The notes under the pieces: model-generated
Databases searched by the model: none
What the model saw: only the letters and a program-made list of their open reading frames with translations
What the model was told of the DNA's origin: nothing
NCBI GenBank assembly: GCA_030248295.1
Contig: JASANH010001202.1
Span: 124,001 to 188,000, forward strand
Direction: 5' to 3'
Source: Mesodorylaimus sp. YZB2_4
Lineage: Eukaryota; Nematoda; Enoplea; Dorylaimida; Dorylaimidae
DNA length: 64,000 nucleotides
In this document: in pieces, positions 23,390 to 34,775 of the stretch
How the letters are laid out: each line of letters begins with the position of its first letter
How positions within the stretch are numbered: position 1 is the stretch's first letter
Made by a program: the position numbers and the translations under genes

Positions 23390-25893
23390 TCATCGCCTCG
23401 AGATTCTTGTCCGATCGAACCGTTCGCAAGTGCTTCCTTTTTCATCATCGTCGTCAGAGTCTGTCAACTTGCTGTCCGCACGGGAAACGTCATCAGCTGC
23501 CTTGCGATTGTTGACAGTTCTGCTTTTGACGGCCACAGAATCAAACGATTTCACTTCCGCTTGCTGACGAGTCCACGATTCAGCATCGTCATCCTCATCG
23601 TCGTCAAAAGCAATATCATCATATCGCTCTTCAAGGTACTTGAGAACGGTTTCTGGATCACTGACTGTTGCTTCCTAGAAAAATCAAATATGCGATAGAT
23701 GGTCGAAAAAAGGCATACAGTCCACGCCTACTTACCGCATTGAACACGTGGGACTCGTCTCTACAATGCGCCGTTTTAGTCGCATAATCGCCACGGATCA
23801 ATTTTCGACATGCCTGACAATAATATCCATTGATATAGACAAGCGTGTCTGAAACATAAACTTTCCATCAGGCCCGACACCAGCGCAGTCTGGCATTTAA
23901 TTGTGATTCTCTGTAATACAACTGTTGTAGAATGCCCCTTGCTAGACGACTGCTAAGAGCATCGCAGCGCAACGACTCCAGCTACAGCAGTACGCCTAGG
24001 ATGAGATTCAACATCGCTGACTGGGTATCCAAGGTAGTGTAGACCCCCCAAAAAAATGTTTGAAAAATTTTGTAAAGGGGGGACCCTTCTCATTTTTTAG
24101 ACCCCCTGTCCCGCCCGGCAAGGGTGTGCAGGTCACGCAGTCTGTGCCCTCCACCTTTACTGTGTTTGACCGCCCACTTTTTTTGGCAGAAGAAAATTTT
24201 TTTACATAGCGAAGACCCCCTTCAAAGTTTTTAAAAAATTTTGTAAAGGGGGGACCCTTCTCATTTTTTCCACCCCCCCCCCCCCCCTGTCCCGCCGAGG
24301 TTGTGCAGGTGCTTTTGCTATTTTTGACCCCACCCCCAAAAGAAAAATTTCATTTTTTCATATCTAGTAAAAAAGACCCCACGTTTTGCCTTGGAAGGCC
24401 CAAACTAACTAATTTTCGCGGGAAAAGTTTAAATTTAAAAAATTCAATTTTTACAAGCAACCAAAATGGGCCGCCAAGTCGCCGACCCCGACCCCCCCCC
24501 CCCCCCCCCCCCGAAGATCAGACCCCCCTCCCCGCAGACGAAGTCAGCGATGTTGATGAGATTACTGTGCGCTAAGAAGTCCAAATGGCACAGTAGCTAT
24601 CATATAATAGTCCCGACTAGACAAGGCTAGCATGCACTCAATCTCAACCGTTGCAGGGAATGTCAAATTTTGAGCTGTCTGAGCTCTTGCCTACGCATCA
24701 GCTATGAATATTGGACCATTCGCAGGCTTCCAGCAACGGCGATAAAGTCTATTCAGCCGGCCGTATATGATCATGGGTCTGCCTCCCAACCCAGCCCAGC
24801 CCAGCATACCTTTCTTATCTCCATTGGCACAAGCACGATCTTGCAACTCGGATATTCTTTTATCAATTAAAGATCGCTGTTGATGGAGCCATGCTAAATC
24901 GATCTGGCTGCTAATATCGATTGTTGCTGCTGATCTGCCATCTGTCATTGTCGCCTTACTGATTTTCCGTTTCAGATCGATCTCCGAATTCGCAGTTTCG
25001 GCATTTGCATCGCTGCTCAAATAATCGAAAAGACGATTCGATTGCTTCGAATCTTTCTGAATGGCTTTCTCTCGCGCCATAGCAGTTGGTACAATAATGG
25101 AAGGCGCAAGAGCTGTATTATCGAATTGTGTTGAGCGAACAGGAGATGCAGAAGCTGTGGTCGAAGTCTTTGCTGATTTATCATCGGCTGACGAAAATGA
25201 AAGTAAGACACGTCGGTGACTAGAAGGCGTCGAATTGACTGACGGTTTGTGCGAGTTAGTCGAAGCAGTCGAAGAAGACGATGGTCTCGGCACAGAATTA
25301 TCTGAGAATTTGCGTTTAAATTGACTTTTTGATGACTGCGCAACGTTTCGAATCGGAATCTAAAACAAATTTTAAGAGTTTACTGAAGCTTTTGCTCAAA
25401 AGTTTGCAAAATTTTTAAAATTTAAAATCCTTTTACGCATTTAAAAACTGCGGAATAGAAAATCCCAAGACTTTACCCCCAAGAACTAAATTTCGTTTTA
25501 CCTGAGCAGAAGCAGCTGGCAATAATGTTGGTCGCTTTCTCCTCTCAAAATCTGGCGCGGGAGCGCATTCTACTGGCGGTGTCAATTGAACCTAAAATTA
25601 CAAAATTTCTGCAAAATTATATTGGCTCTTAATCTTGTAACCTAAAAGATCAAAGCTAAGGAGCACTGATATATACTCGCCTTGGCTTGCATCGCAGTTT
25701 CCGGTGTCGATAATAAGCCTTTTCTTCGTTTTGCTGCCACTTCGACAATTTGTCGATCACAAGGCAAATTATTAATCAAAACTGTGTCATCATTTGACGA
25801 TAAGAGGGTTCGACGTTGTTGATAAGGCCGCTGATAAGGATTCCCGAGCAAAGCGCTTCGACGTCGTTCCACTTTTTCGTCCATCGTAATCAT
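23390..25893 (-). CDS. Nuclear protein with matrin-type (MH3-like) zinc finger, five exons, about 416 aa
   Basis: Exons on the minus strand are 25893-25681, 25591-25502, 25359-24810, 23848-23736 and 23674-23390. Phases agree throughout (213, 90, 550, 113 and 285 nt; 417 codons with the stop). The first intron must use a GC donor (AAG|GCGAGT) to keep frame. The N-terminal two thirds is basic and Ser-rich with KRRK-type patches, ending in a helix (LAWLHQQRSLIDKRISELQD). Exon 4 encodes GYYCQACRKLIRGDYATKTA, then HCRDESH, giving the spacing C-x2-C-x13-H-x5-H. That matches the matrin/U1-type finger of Matrin-3, CIZ1 and RBM20. The tail is strongly acidic (DDDEDDDAES, SDDDDEKGS). An RNA- or chromatin-associated nuclear role is inferred. 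Intron 4 holds poly-C repeats. Confidence 0.75.
24040..24395. repeat. Imperfect tandem repeat (unit about 165-170 bp) with poly-C tracts
   Basis: The block AAATTTTGTAAAGGGGGGAC then CCTTCTCATTTTTT, CCCCCTGTCCCGCC and GTGTGCAGGT occurs at about 24065 and again at about 24237. A third, decayed partial copy follows (TTTTGACCCCACCCCC). A 15-C run lies at 24273-24287, and a 21-C run at 24492-24512 just outside. All lie within intron 4 of the zinc-finger gene. Confidence 0.7.
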
Positions 25894-27073
25894 TGTTCGA
25901 AGCCGGAAAACAGATGCCTTTATTCAAGCAGAATTTCACAAAAATTATGTAAAAGGTAAATCTATATTCTACATTTTAAATAAATGTTTAAAACTTTTTT
26001 CATTCTTTTGAATGAGTATAGCCATGGATAGAATAAGAAACCTAGACTTCTTAGCAGCCCCAGATTGTATCCCGTAGATTTTTTTTTTTAGATTGCTGTA
26101 GTCATGCATGACGCACAGCTTTGATGCTCAGGTTTAATTTTTCGAATCAAAGTTACTTTGTGATAAGTTGCACGTTTCTCGTCCTGCTGGCGGTTCGTTC
26201 TCCTGACTTCCCATTCTTGGTTATTCTTCGCCCGCTCGAAGGTTTGTCCGCGCCTTGGTTCTGTGTTTCAGTGGCACCACTGTTGGAATGCTTACCCGCG
26301 GCATTGGTGGCGTGGGGCGGGGGTAAGTAATCATCCTTCCTAGTGCACCTGGCCGTAAAATAGGGTAAAGTAAGTCGGCTACATACCATATTGACTTTTT
26401 CCATAACTTCAGAGAGGGGGAACGTGAAGAAACTTTGGGGTGTGTAAGCAGATTGCAACTATTGGTCATTTTTTCCCATGCAATAGGAAGGGAGGATGAA
26501 GAGGCAGGCAGTTGCGGACGGAAGAAAGTGGTCACTCGGTTGTGTCGGCCCACCCAGCTATGCAGGCGATAAATCGTCTTAAAATGCAGTGTGAAGCTTT
26601 TCTATAGCGTTAAAGCAGACCATTAGAACATGTTTCCTGGGGGGGGGGGGGCAGCTTGATCGGCTTGGACTAGCTCTCCAAAGACAGTCGAAAAATCGTC
26701 ATATATTTAAACGATTATGACTTTCTGACCTTGAGGCATCGGTTAGAAAAAGACTGTAATGGTTTGCTTTTTGTGGCTGTTTCTCATTTTGAGTTCACAG
26801 TGTTTCTAGGCTATCCGGGAAAAATTTCAGGTGGGCGAATTTTGTAGGGTGACTTCAGGGTATACTTTAGTGGTTTTCACATGAGTTTTGACCCTTTGAG
26901 CCGAGACTGTCTCGTCCATATGCATAGCTCGGTATCATGGCTTATTAAGGTGCACTAGGCACTAGACTACGCTAATGTAGAGCTGTAAGCAAAACTACTG
27001 TATACGCCTCTTGCAACTCTACCTCTCTGGAATTCTGGCCCCCACAATGAGTTACGGTGCAAAATTGTTTCAG
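25894..27073. other. Intergenic between divergent zinc-finger and Vasa genes; holds unresolved 5' end of Vasa
   Basis: The zinc-finger gene reads leftward and Vasa rightward, so both promoters should lie here. A 13-G tract sits at 26639-26651. An ATG at about 27048 (ATGAGTTACGGT) is close to the first supported Vasa exon, but its frame does not join it without an impossibly short intron. The start codon is therefore unresolved. Confidence 0.4.
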
Positions 27074-30000
27074 GGTTCCCGTCAATCCTGCCCCAGTAGC
27101 TGCGCCTGGTGCATTCGCCGCCTCATCTGGTCGAGCGAATACAAGCGCTACCGTCGGTTTTGGTAACGCTGGTGCTACGATAGGATCTGGCAACCGTGGA
27201 AACATGACTAATCGAGATGTAAGTACTTGCTCTATAATAACTATTTATCAACCTTGTGCTTTTAGAATGCTTGCCGAAAGTGCAATGAGGAAGGCCATTT
27301 TGCTCGTGATTGCCCCAATAGTGATCGACGTTCACGTACTGTAAGCGTGCTGATCGTTGTTTATTTCCGAGCCATGTATTGGCCGATTTCAGTGCAATAA
27401 ATGCGGCAAAGAAGGTCACATAACTCGTGATTGTGCGACATCCAACCAAGGAGGCGGAGCGGTAAGAAAAGCTGTCTTTTTTCAGTCATTTTTCGTGTTC
27501 GTACTGTTTGTTCCGTATTCAGGACTTTGACGCTTTCGGCAATTCCACTGGTTTTGGAGGAGGCGGTGATCAAAGCCAACAAAGAAGTAATGCATGCAGA
27601 AACTGTGGCGAGGACGGTCATTTCACTCGGGACTGCCCAAATGGACGAAAGGTGTGTCATGAGAAACAGCCTTATGTTTACCAATTTCAGTTTTTCTTCA
27701 GTGTATTAAGTGCAGCCAAGAGGGGCACTTCGCCAAAGATTGTCCAAAGGGTGGAACATCGTGTTACAACTGCCACAAAGAAGGTCATTTGTCGAAGGAC
27801 TGTCTTGAACCTCGTAAATACAGACTGTTTATAACGTGTATCCCCTGTTTGATAGCGTCTTTTCACATTTTTCAGGTAAAGAAAGCAGAAAATGCTATCG
27901 CTGTGGTCAAGAAGGTCACATCTCGACTAACTGCGCGTTGCCGCCGCGTAAGACAGTTACTTCTGATTCTGTTTAGAAATACATCGGCTTCTTTGAATTT
28001 AGCTGAAAAATCCAAAAGTGATCTGAATGTCCCATCGACGCATGTGCCGAGCGAGACTCCAATCGACGAACTCTTGCAGCAAGGTATTCCCGCTGGTAAG
28101 AATTTCTATTCGTTCTTTGACATCGAAGTGGAAAAAACTGGGCACAACATTGGCGACGTCAAGGAAATTGAGTAAGTTCATGTCTACCCGTTAAAGAAAT
28201 CTGTTTCATCATTTTGCTTTAGTTCGTTTGATCCAATTCTATTTCCTGAACCGCTACGGGGAAATATCAAGGGTGCTGGATATCGTAAACCGACGCCGAT
28301 ACAAAGTCATGCAATTCCGTTCATACTCAAAGGTCGAGACGTCTCGGGATGCGCGTTTACTGGTTCAGGGAAAACGGTAGGGTGCTGGCTGTGAATAATA
28401 TCAAAAATTCTAACCAGGTTTTGCTTTAGGGAGCTTATCTGTTGCCAATATTGGCCAATATTCTTCAAGAGAATGTTGCTGTGCCGTTGGGTAGCGAACA
28501 GATCACACCGATTGCTCTGATCATTGTGCCAACTCGTGAGTTGGCCTTGCAAATCAAAGATGATGCGCGCAAGTTTGCAAACGGTAAGTTAAATACTCTA
28601 GTTTGTGTTTGTGATTGTGAATGAATTTTTCCTTTTTGCAGGTACTTTGGCCAAAGTGGCGGCTGCGTATGGCGGGACGTCCGTAAGCGAAATGAAAGAG
28701 CAATTGAAGGGACGCTGTCACGTGTTGGTCGCTACGCCTGGTCGTTTAGTCGATTGGGTGGACCAATGTGTTATCAGTTTGGCTCATTGCAAATATCTGG
28801 TACTGGACGAGGCTGATCGAATGTTGGATTTGGGATTCGAGCCAGAGGTATAAATAGTAAAGGTAGCAGGATAGTGGTTCGTCTTTTCTATACCACTGTT
28901 TTTCAGATACGTCATTTGGTTGAAACTTCTGATCTGCCACCGAAAAGTGAACGCCAAACGTTAATGTTCTCTGCCACATTCCCGTACGATATTCAAGCAC
29001 TGGCTTGCGAGTTCCTGAACGATCACGTGTTCATTACGATTGGAAAGATCGGATCAGCTAATCGTGATATTGTGCAAAAAATAATTAAAGTTGGCAGGTT
29101 CGATAAGAAAGACAAATTGATGGAATTGCTCACTGAGGATATAAAATCCGCCAAGGATAAAAGTGCGTTTTGTTTTTCTGTTTTTTAGTAGACTGCCAAA
29201 ATCATGCTTGTAATACGACTGGCTCTGTATCACTGGAGGGAGCTTTTTTTGCCACGCTAAAAACCCAGGGCAACCAACCAACCATGGCTGAAACATCACC
29301 CCGACAGGTGACACTCCCAGCTGCCGGCTCCGTGCCGAGTGTCGATTGCCAGTCCAGCCTATACGTACTGTATTTTGTTGTTGCAGATGGAAAATGGTGC
29401 AAGAAAGTGCTAATATTCGCTGAACGCAAGCGGAACGTTGATTGTCTGGCTACGTACATATCTCAAACGTTGGTGATGGCGACTAGTATTCATGGGTATG
29501 ATCGTGGTATTCTTTCCTCTAGCTCCACTGAATCGGGTTTTTCTAGTGATCGCTTGCAGAAGGAGCGTGAAGAAGCGTTTATGCAGTTCCGAACTGGCCT
29601 GTGTCCGATTCTAGTTGCCACGGCTGTCGCTGCTCGCGGATTGGATATCAAGGATGTTGATCACGTAATCAACTACGATTTGCCGCATACCATCGACGAA
29701 TATGTGCATCGCATTGGGCGCACTGGGCGTATTGGTAATCAGGGTCGCGCCACATCGTTCTACGATCCCGAGACAGATAAACCACTGGCCAAATACCTCA
29801 AACATGTAAGTCGAACATCATAGAGCCTAGGCTGCGCAGATGGAAGTCGTTCCTTACCAAGCGGCTAGGCTCGTCCCGGGCTCAATTCCCAGCCATGGAA
29901 CTCGGCTTGGAAAAGCCATATGGCATTTTCAGACCTCGCGAGTCAGGCGTTGGCGACTAGTCGGGGCGTCAATGCGGGGCGTGCGGGACAAGTGCGCAGT

Positions 30001-30538
30001 ACAGTAGGGGCGACAGCCAGTGAGCAGACTAGACAGAGGCTGTCGAACGTCGATAAGCCCAACCCGATATTTTGTGAGGAAACCATTGCTCTGTCGAATC
30101 CATGGTGCCTCTCATGTACAGGTGCTCCTAGACAGAGGTGCCCAGATGGCCTTACTTACTGTATAGGGTTTGACTGCTGAGTGGAGAAAAGGAAAACCGC
30201 TGCAGCTTGAGTGGTCGGGGCCTACAAAAATTTTAAAACAGAAGATGGACAAGGCTCTAATTCAAATCAAGAAACAGAGACACAGTGAAAAGTATGAGCC
30301 CCGAGTGGAAGTCAAAGGGACATTGTCAAAATACTACTGCTCTGGGCTCATGTTTTTCAATGTTTATGTTTCTAGATTCAATTTTTGGCTCGTTCTTCTA
30401 TCTAAAAATAGACGAGACTACAAGCCTCTTTTTTTATAGATACTCGTGGGGGCCATGAAAGAAGTGCCCGCCTGGTTATTGGAAGAATTGACTGTGGGCT
30501 CGGGCGTTGCGGCTGCTGTTACAGATGAAGAATGGTGA
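27074..30538 (+). CDS. vasa: Vasa/DDX4 (GLH-like) DEAD-box RNA helicase with six CCHC zinc knuckles; 5' end unresolved
   Basis: Fourteen exons join in frame: 27074-27218, 27266-27340, 27393-27461, 27523-27651, 27702-27813, 27876-27947, 28003-28171, 28223-28376, 28430-28583, 28642-28847, 28907-29162, 29387-29495, 29547-29805 and 30440-30538 (about 668 codons). An FG/Gly-rich start leads into six C-x2-C-x4-H-x4-C knuckles, the first [14 protein letters not shown]. The helicase core follows: Q motif (GYRKPTPIQ), I (FTGSGKT), Ia (PTRELALQI), TPGR, II (DEAD), III (SAT), V ([18 protein letters not shown]), VI (HRIGRTGR). The C-terminus ends DEEW, as in Vasa. Family members act in germ granules and piRNA pathways. 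Oddity: motif I has Phe where DDX4 proteins usually have Gln (AQTGSGKT). The last intron (634 nt) contains a SINE. Confidence 0.92.
29163..29386. repeat. Interspersed repeat fragment within a Vasa intron
   Basis: About 29211-29243 matches 20775-20807 (TGTAATACGACTGG, CTGTAT, TGGAG), within a 224-nt intron between the helicase exons. Confidence 0.5.
29830..30175 (+). mobile_element. tRNA-derived SINE-like insertion in the last Vasa intron
   Basis: The head includes CTGCGCAGATGGAAGTCG and a B-box-like CGGGCTCAATTCCCAGCC. A non-coding body follows, with CGACAGCCAGTGAG, TGGTGCCTCTCATGTACAGG and a hallmark GGTTTGACTGCTGAG. The other Vasa introns are 45-60 nt, apart from the 224-nt one. This insertion explains the 634-nt length here. 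Confidence 0.55.
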
Positions 30539-30826
30539 GCAGGAATGAACAAACTGTGCAAGGCTGGAGATGTTGGGTGTAACAAGTATTTTACATGGAA
30601 TTTTCATGTCGAGTTTTCAGGTTTTCATACTTGCAGTTTTCGCGTTCTAGACGTTTCGATAAAATAGTTTTCTACCGAACCTATTTCCTTCACTAACAGC
30701 ACCAATATTCGCAAAGAGCACCGTACATTTAAAACAGGGCAGGTGAAGCACTGCAACAGGACAACATACTGTATTCTAGCATGCAGTTTGGCAGCTGTGT
30801 GGTGAGCTAGCGATCGAAATTGTCAG

Positions 30827-31456
30827 CTAATCCGATCGCCTGGCCAGACTATCAATGTAGCGCAGATAATCGTGGCCGATCGATAGAAAACACACGCTGG
30901 TCAGGATTCCAAAAGCGGCTCGTATCAAACACGGTTTCGGGAGCACTTTGCCCACTGCACTCCAAAAAAGGACACTGCCGAAGTTGAACAATACGGTCGT
31001 CCAAATTGTGTAGATCATGCCTGCAGAGAAAAGGTGGACGTGGTGAGGCCCTGGTGGGGGGGGATGGTCAGTATGCTTGACTGAATGGGGTTCACAGTCA
31101 CTAAAGGAAAGGTGATAGGGTTCGAATCCCAGTGAGGGTAAGTCTTTAGTCCGTACGTGATCCGTCTTTGACGCGTCGCAAATGTGCTCTGCGATAGTAA
31201 TAAATACCGAGTCCCAAATGCGCGTTACACCAAACTCCCATAGCGAGGGGATACCAATAATTTGGATAGATCCTGCAATGAGGGATAAGTGAGTTTGGGA
31301 GACGGGGTCGATCGGGACATACCGCGCAAGTTGATTGGGATTGAGTAGATGGGTCGAAAATGCGCTATAACTGGCCGCCCCGACCAAAGGCAGGTAATGA
31401 CCAATAAGAGAATCCTGAGCCAATGGGGGAAAATATTTGCTCATAGTCGCAGGCAT
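30827..31456 (-). CDS. Small multipass membrane protein, unknown family
   Basis: The minus-strand frame starts at ATG 31456 (MPATMSKYFPPLAQDSLIGH) and ends at 30827 with DYLRYIDSLARRSD. The C-terminal part (GMIYTIWTTVLFNFGSVLFW, RAAFGILTSVCFLSIG) is clearly membrane-spanning and follows a good acceptor (TTCTCTGCAG) at about 31022. The middle is ambiguous. A 50-nt GT-AG intron (GGTATGTCC...ATTGCAG, about 31269-31318) would change frame to RIYPNYWYPLAMGVWC. The in-frame donor near 31229 would then restore it into the last exon. Retaining the segment gives SIQIIGIPSLWEFG instead. The sequence at 31069-31140 is a tRNA-like SINE and is most likely intronic. Three to four membrane helices are expected. 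No family was recognised. Confidence 0.55.
   Translation of the reverse strand: MPATMSKYFPPLAQDSLIGHYLPLVGAASYSAFSTHLLNPNQLARYVPIDPVSQTHLSLIAGSIQIIGIPSLWEFGVTRIWDSVFITIAEHICDASKTDHVRTKDLPSLGFEPYHLSFSDCEPHSVKHTDHPPPPGPHHVHLFSAGMIYTIWTTVLFNFGSVLFWSAVGKVLPKPCLIRAAFGILTSVCFLSIGHDYLRYIDSLARRSD
31056..31145 (+). mobile_element. tRNA-like SINE fragment inside an intron
   Basis: An 8-G run, then GGTCAGTATGCTTGACTGAA and a B box GGGTTCGAATCCCAG. It lies antisense within the likely intron of the membrane-protein gene. Confidence 0.5.
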
Positions 31457-32543
31457 TATTGCAAGGCTTTTTCGCAAGTTTTGTTTTCTAAATAGCAGAA
31501 TCCCGTTCTACGCGCCCGACGACTGACAGTAGGGCAGCAGACAATTCTTCATTGCGTCATTGAAGTAGTGTCTTCTTCAACTTTCCTTATAACACGTTGA
31601 AAAGTTCGAGCGGGCTGTCGTTCGTACACGCTGTCTCGTATATCGTAGGCGAGAGCAACGGAGGTGCTGGTGTAGTGGTGGTCTAATAGTGAGTGACGTG
31701 AAGAGCAAGGGCTGCGAGCTGGTCGATAAGGTAAAGAGACATTCGTCGGCTAACACTAAAAATGTAGCTGCTGTTTTGGTCTCGTATTGATCCTTGCGTG
31801 TGTCTAAAATGGCTGACGGTGAGTTACATCATGTACGAGTATAGTGGCTGAGAAGCAATGAATGCGGGGCCTTGTGTCTCTGCTGTGGCTAATGACCAAT
31901 CCATAATATGGAATGGAGATTGACTGGACGCCATCACCTGGCGCTGGGACTGGCAGGGAAGGGGGAATGACTGGTGGAGCATTTACGTGGCATCAAAACT
32001 CACCCTCCAACCAGGCCTTCCAGCCTAACTGGTTCCAGCTGTGCCTCTGTTCACAGAATCAATTACCAGGCGGCCTAGGCATGACTTTATTGTATGCTGT
32101 GCCCATCCATTCCTTGTGCTCTACGAGATAATTAGTCTTGCTGGAATTCTTTTCGATCAACCACTGTGAGGTCACGAATTACGAGCTCATTCCATGACAG
32201 CATTTTAAATCCTCACTTGAATCCCCTCTCTTCGAAATCGTAAGCCCTTTACTTCTATCTGAAGTCCATGGCTCGTCCGGGGACAAACCAGGCTTGCGAG
32301 AGGAAGCTTCAAGCCACTTGGAGCGACCAGAGAGGCATAACTGTTCGTGAAATATGGGTAAAACCGTACCTTCATCATGAGCTCTCACTTTTTAAATTTT
32401 TTGCTAATTTCGCCTTCCCTTATCAATTTTATCTCTGTCACTAACATGAGACTATTGTACTACTAGATCTTACATGGAATGGAGACCCAGTAATGGGTGC
32501 TACTTTTGTACTCGAACATATACAGTATGTACATAGGCCAAAC
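31457..32543. other. Intergenic; one candidate orphan first exon
   Basis: At 31809 the plus strand reads AAAATGGCTGACG|GTGAGT: a good start context, three codons and a consensus 5' splice site. No matching downstream exon was found. Otherwise no gene is supported. Confidence 0.3.
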
Positions 32544-32925
32544 CTGCTTGAAGCGGCCACGGTGGTGCAGCGGTTCGGCATTCGTCTCTCCGTATTGCTT
32601 GGGAGCGAGTGGCTGGACTCGATCCCCGGTGATGGAGGTCAGTTTACGAACTGTACACCTTCACTGACCCTTAACGCCAGGCCGTAGTTTGCTCACCCGG
32701 AACCGTTGGGGTGCTTCGAGTGGAGAGACAGAAGCCAAACGAGTGGACAATCTCGGCTGTCAAACTCTGACAGGGTTCAGAGGCACATCACAGAACCATT
32801 GTCCGAGGAAGTCAGTGCCCAGTCTAGGATGCCTCCGTGCGGAAGTGCTCCTAGTGGAGACAAGCAGAGGGACGCTGCTGTGAGTGCTGGTCCCTGTGCA
32901 GACTTGCTCATACGGTTTGCCTGAC
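32544..32925 (+). mobile_element. tRNA-derived SINE, family 2, long copy
   Basis: The head GGCCACGGTGGTGCAGCGG with TTCGGCATTCGTCTCTCCG and a B-box-like GGACTCGATCCCCGG is followed by GATGGAGGTCAGTTTACG and a long body. The body holds GCTTCGAGTGGAGAGACAG, AGCCAAACGAGTGGACAATC, GATGCCTC and AGTGCTCCTAGTGGAGACAA. It matches, inverted, the copy at 52600-52905 over most of its length. At about 380 bp this is the most complete family 2 copy. Confidence 0.75.
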
Positions 32926-34086
32926 CCATTTTGGAACGAGCGATGGCTCCCCTACATTTCTCATTTTTCATTAGGTAAAAGATAGTTGCGTTCGCGCTGA
33001 TAACAGCGATGCCCTTTTATTGCCGCCCTACTTTCGGGAATAATGCCAAACATTGCCAAACGCTTGCTATGGTCACTTCGGAAATTACGCTCACTGCAAG
33101 TTGTCAATTCTTTTCACTTCGATCGCCATCAAGAGGTTTACTGGGTGACCATCGAAGCAGAACTTTGGACCCGACTCCTTTGACTTTTGCTGGGTTTTGT
33201 ATCGACACAGCTTTTTGCTCGGCTAGACTGCGACGTTGCTAGAAACGAACTCTAGCCTTTCTGAAATCGAAGTCCCATATTTTTAGATTGCCAGTCCTGG
33301 TGGTTTTTTCAAATCTCCAAGCCTTTTATTCTTTAAATTTAGTTGATATTCGATAGCTTTAACAAAACACTATAAAAATTGACTGTTGCGTTAAATGGGC
33401 AAGCAAATTGTATTGGTCCCTAGTTTATAATGTAAGCTGTGTCAGCTGTCCTTTTGAAATTGTGATCGTACACTCTACAAATGTAATCAGAGGACTCAGG
33501 AAGACGAACGTTCGAACGTGGCAGAGATCACGCGTCGATCACGCTGAGTCCGAACGAACGTTCGGATCAGAGCTTTACTCGAACACTGCACCCATGCTCA
33601 TAAGTTCGCACCATTAAAAGTACACCAGACGGGCATGCTATTCCAACCTAGTCCAAACAAACATCCTCTCACACCATCCTGATCTTTTCTACGCAAGGCA
33701 CATTCCAGCTCTTTCACGTAATATTTCGTGCTACACAAATGCGATAGCCATATCCTCTGGTGGCTGGGTGTTAGCCTATCATTCTTTCAGTAACTTTGGC
33801 TCACGTTCTTCTCAGCTTTTATGCATTCTTACCTGACCGTCTAATCAGCTGACTCCATTATAAAAGGCTGCAAAGGGTCTTCAAAACTAAGGCTTATTAC
33901 TTGCTCAACTCGGTAACAACCATGTTCATGTATTAATTTATTCATGAAATGCTAGTAAACCTGCGTCAGATAATGCAGACCAAGAATTCCATTTCACTCA
34001 CGATCAGTACCCGCAACTAAGAGTGACATACACTCTGGCGATAAGCATACAGTATCATGCCCAAAACAAACCACAACAAACAAAAC
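32926..34086. other. Intergenic, no supported gene
   Basis: No exon found. Palindromic GAACGTTC-type sequence occurs at 33508-33558, of unknown meaning. Confidence 0.35.
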
Positions 34087-34775
34087 TCAAGAAACAGCGC
34101 TCACTCGCGTCCTTATTTTGCTAGATTCATCATTGTAGGACAAAGGCGCATTGTTCGTCGACCGATCGAACAAGCATAAGCTACATCGAACAAGTGCTGA
34201 ATAGGTGGAAAGTTCGGCCTGTTTCAAATGCTTTAGTCGAATCAAACTCTCCGGGTCCGCCTCAAAACCTGATAGCGATCCCCAAAAGCTGATTCCTGAC
34301 CTCTCAGGAGCGAACTTTTTTGACTTGACCAAAAACATACTCTCACCATATTGATTATTAACGAAATCCTTCGAAGATCTTATTAGCGCATTGATGGGCG
34401 ACATCCTTGCAATCGTCTCCTTAGTCTCGCGCGCTGACCTCACCAGATTCCAAACCATGATCGAGAATTGGTCGAGTAGAGCTCGTGTTTGGCAGTCGAT
34501 CCTCTGACGGAGCTGGCAGCTGAGAGGGCCGAACTCCGTCGAGTAAGTAAGATAGGGACCCAGACGTATTACAGTAGGCATAAATGCTTCTTTCAGACCA
34601 CTCACGCGAATATAGCTAGCTTGGCAATTCGTATCTGGCCACAGCGGCGGGTATTCGGGAGTTGATGGGCCGACGCTGCATGTCAACGTTTCGAATACCG
34701 CTCGCGTTTCATTGTCAGCAACGAAGAATACTGGAGAGTCGTAGTCAAATGCGAGCAGGCCATTTTAATACTGTG
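34087..34775 (-). CDS. Possible exon of an uncharacterised protein
   Basis: The minus strand is open for about 229 codons without stops. It contains LLAFDYDSPVFFVADNET, PPLWPDTNCQASYIRVSG, RQRIDCQTRALLDQFSIM and RLKHLKQAELSTYSALVRCS, ending at 34087. Codon use is unlike random sequence, but there is no ATG before residue 66 and no clean acceptor at the 5' end. It could be an internal or terminal exon, or an old relic. No domain was recognised. Confidence 0.35.

Noticed and set aside
27048-27073. ATGAGTTACGG as the Vasa start exon
   Set aside because: Reading straight through gives the wrong frame, and an intron here would be only about 18 nt.
31069-31268. Full-length single-exon reading of the small membrane protein
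   Set aside because: The middle would translate a tRNA-like SINE, so introns are more likely.
33505-33560. Heat-shock-element cluster (GAACGTTC palindromes)
   Set aside because: The spacing does not give three consecutive GAA/TTC units in register and no gene is nearby.
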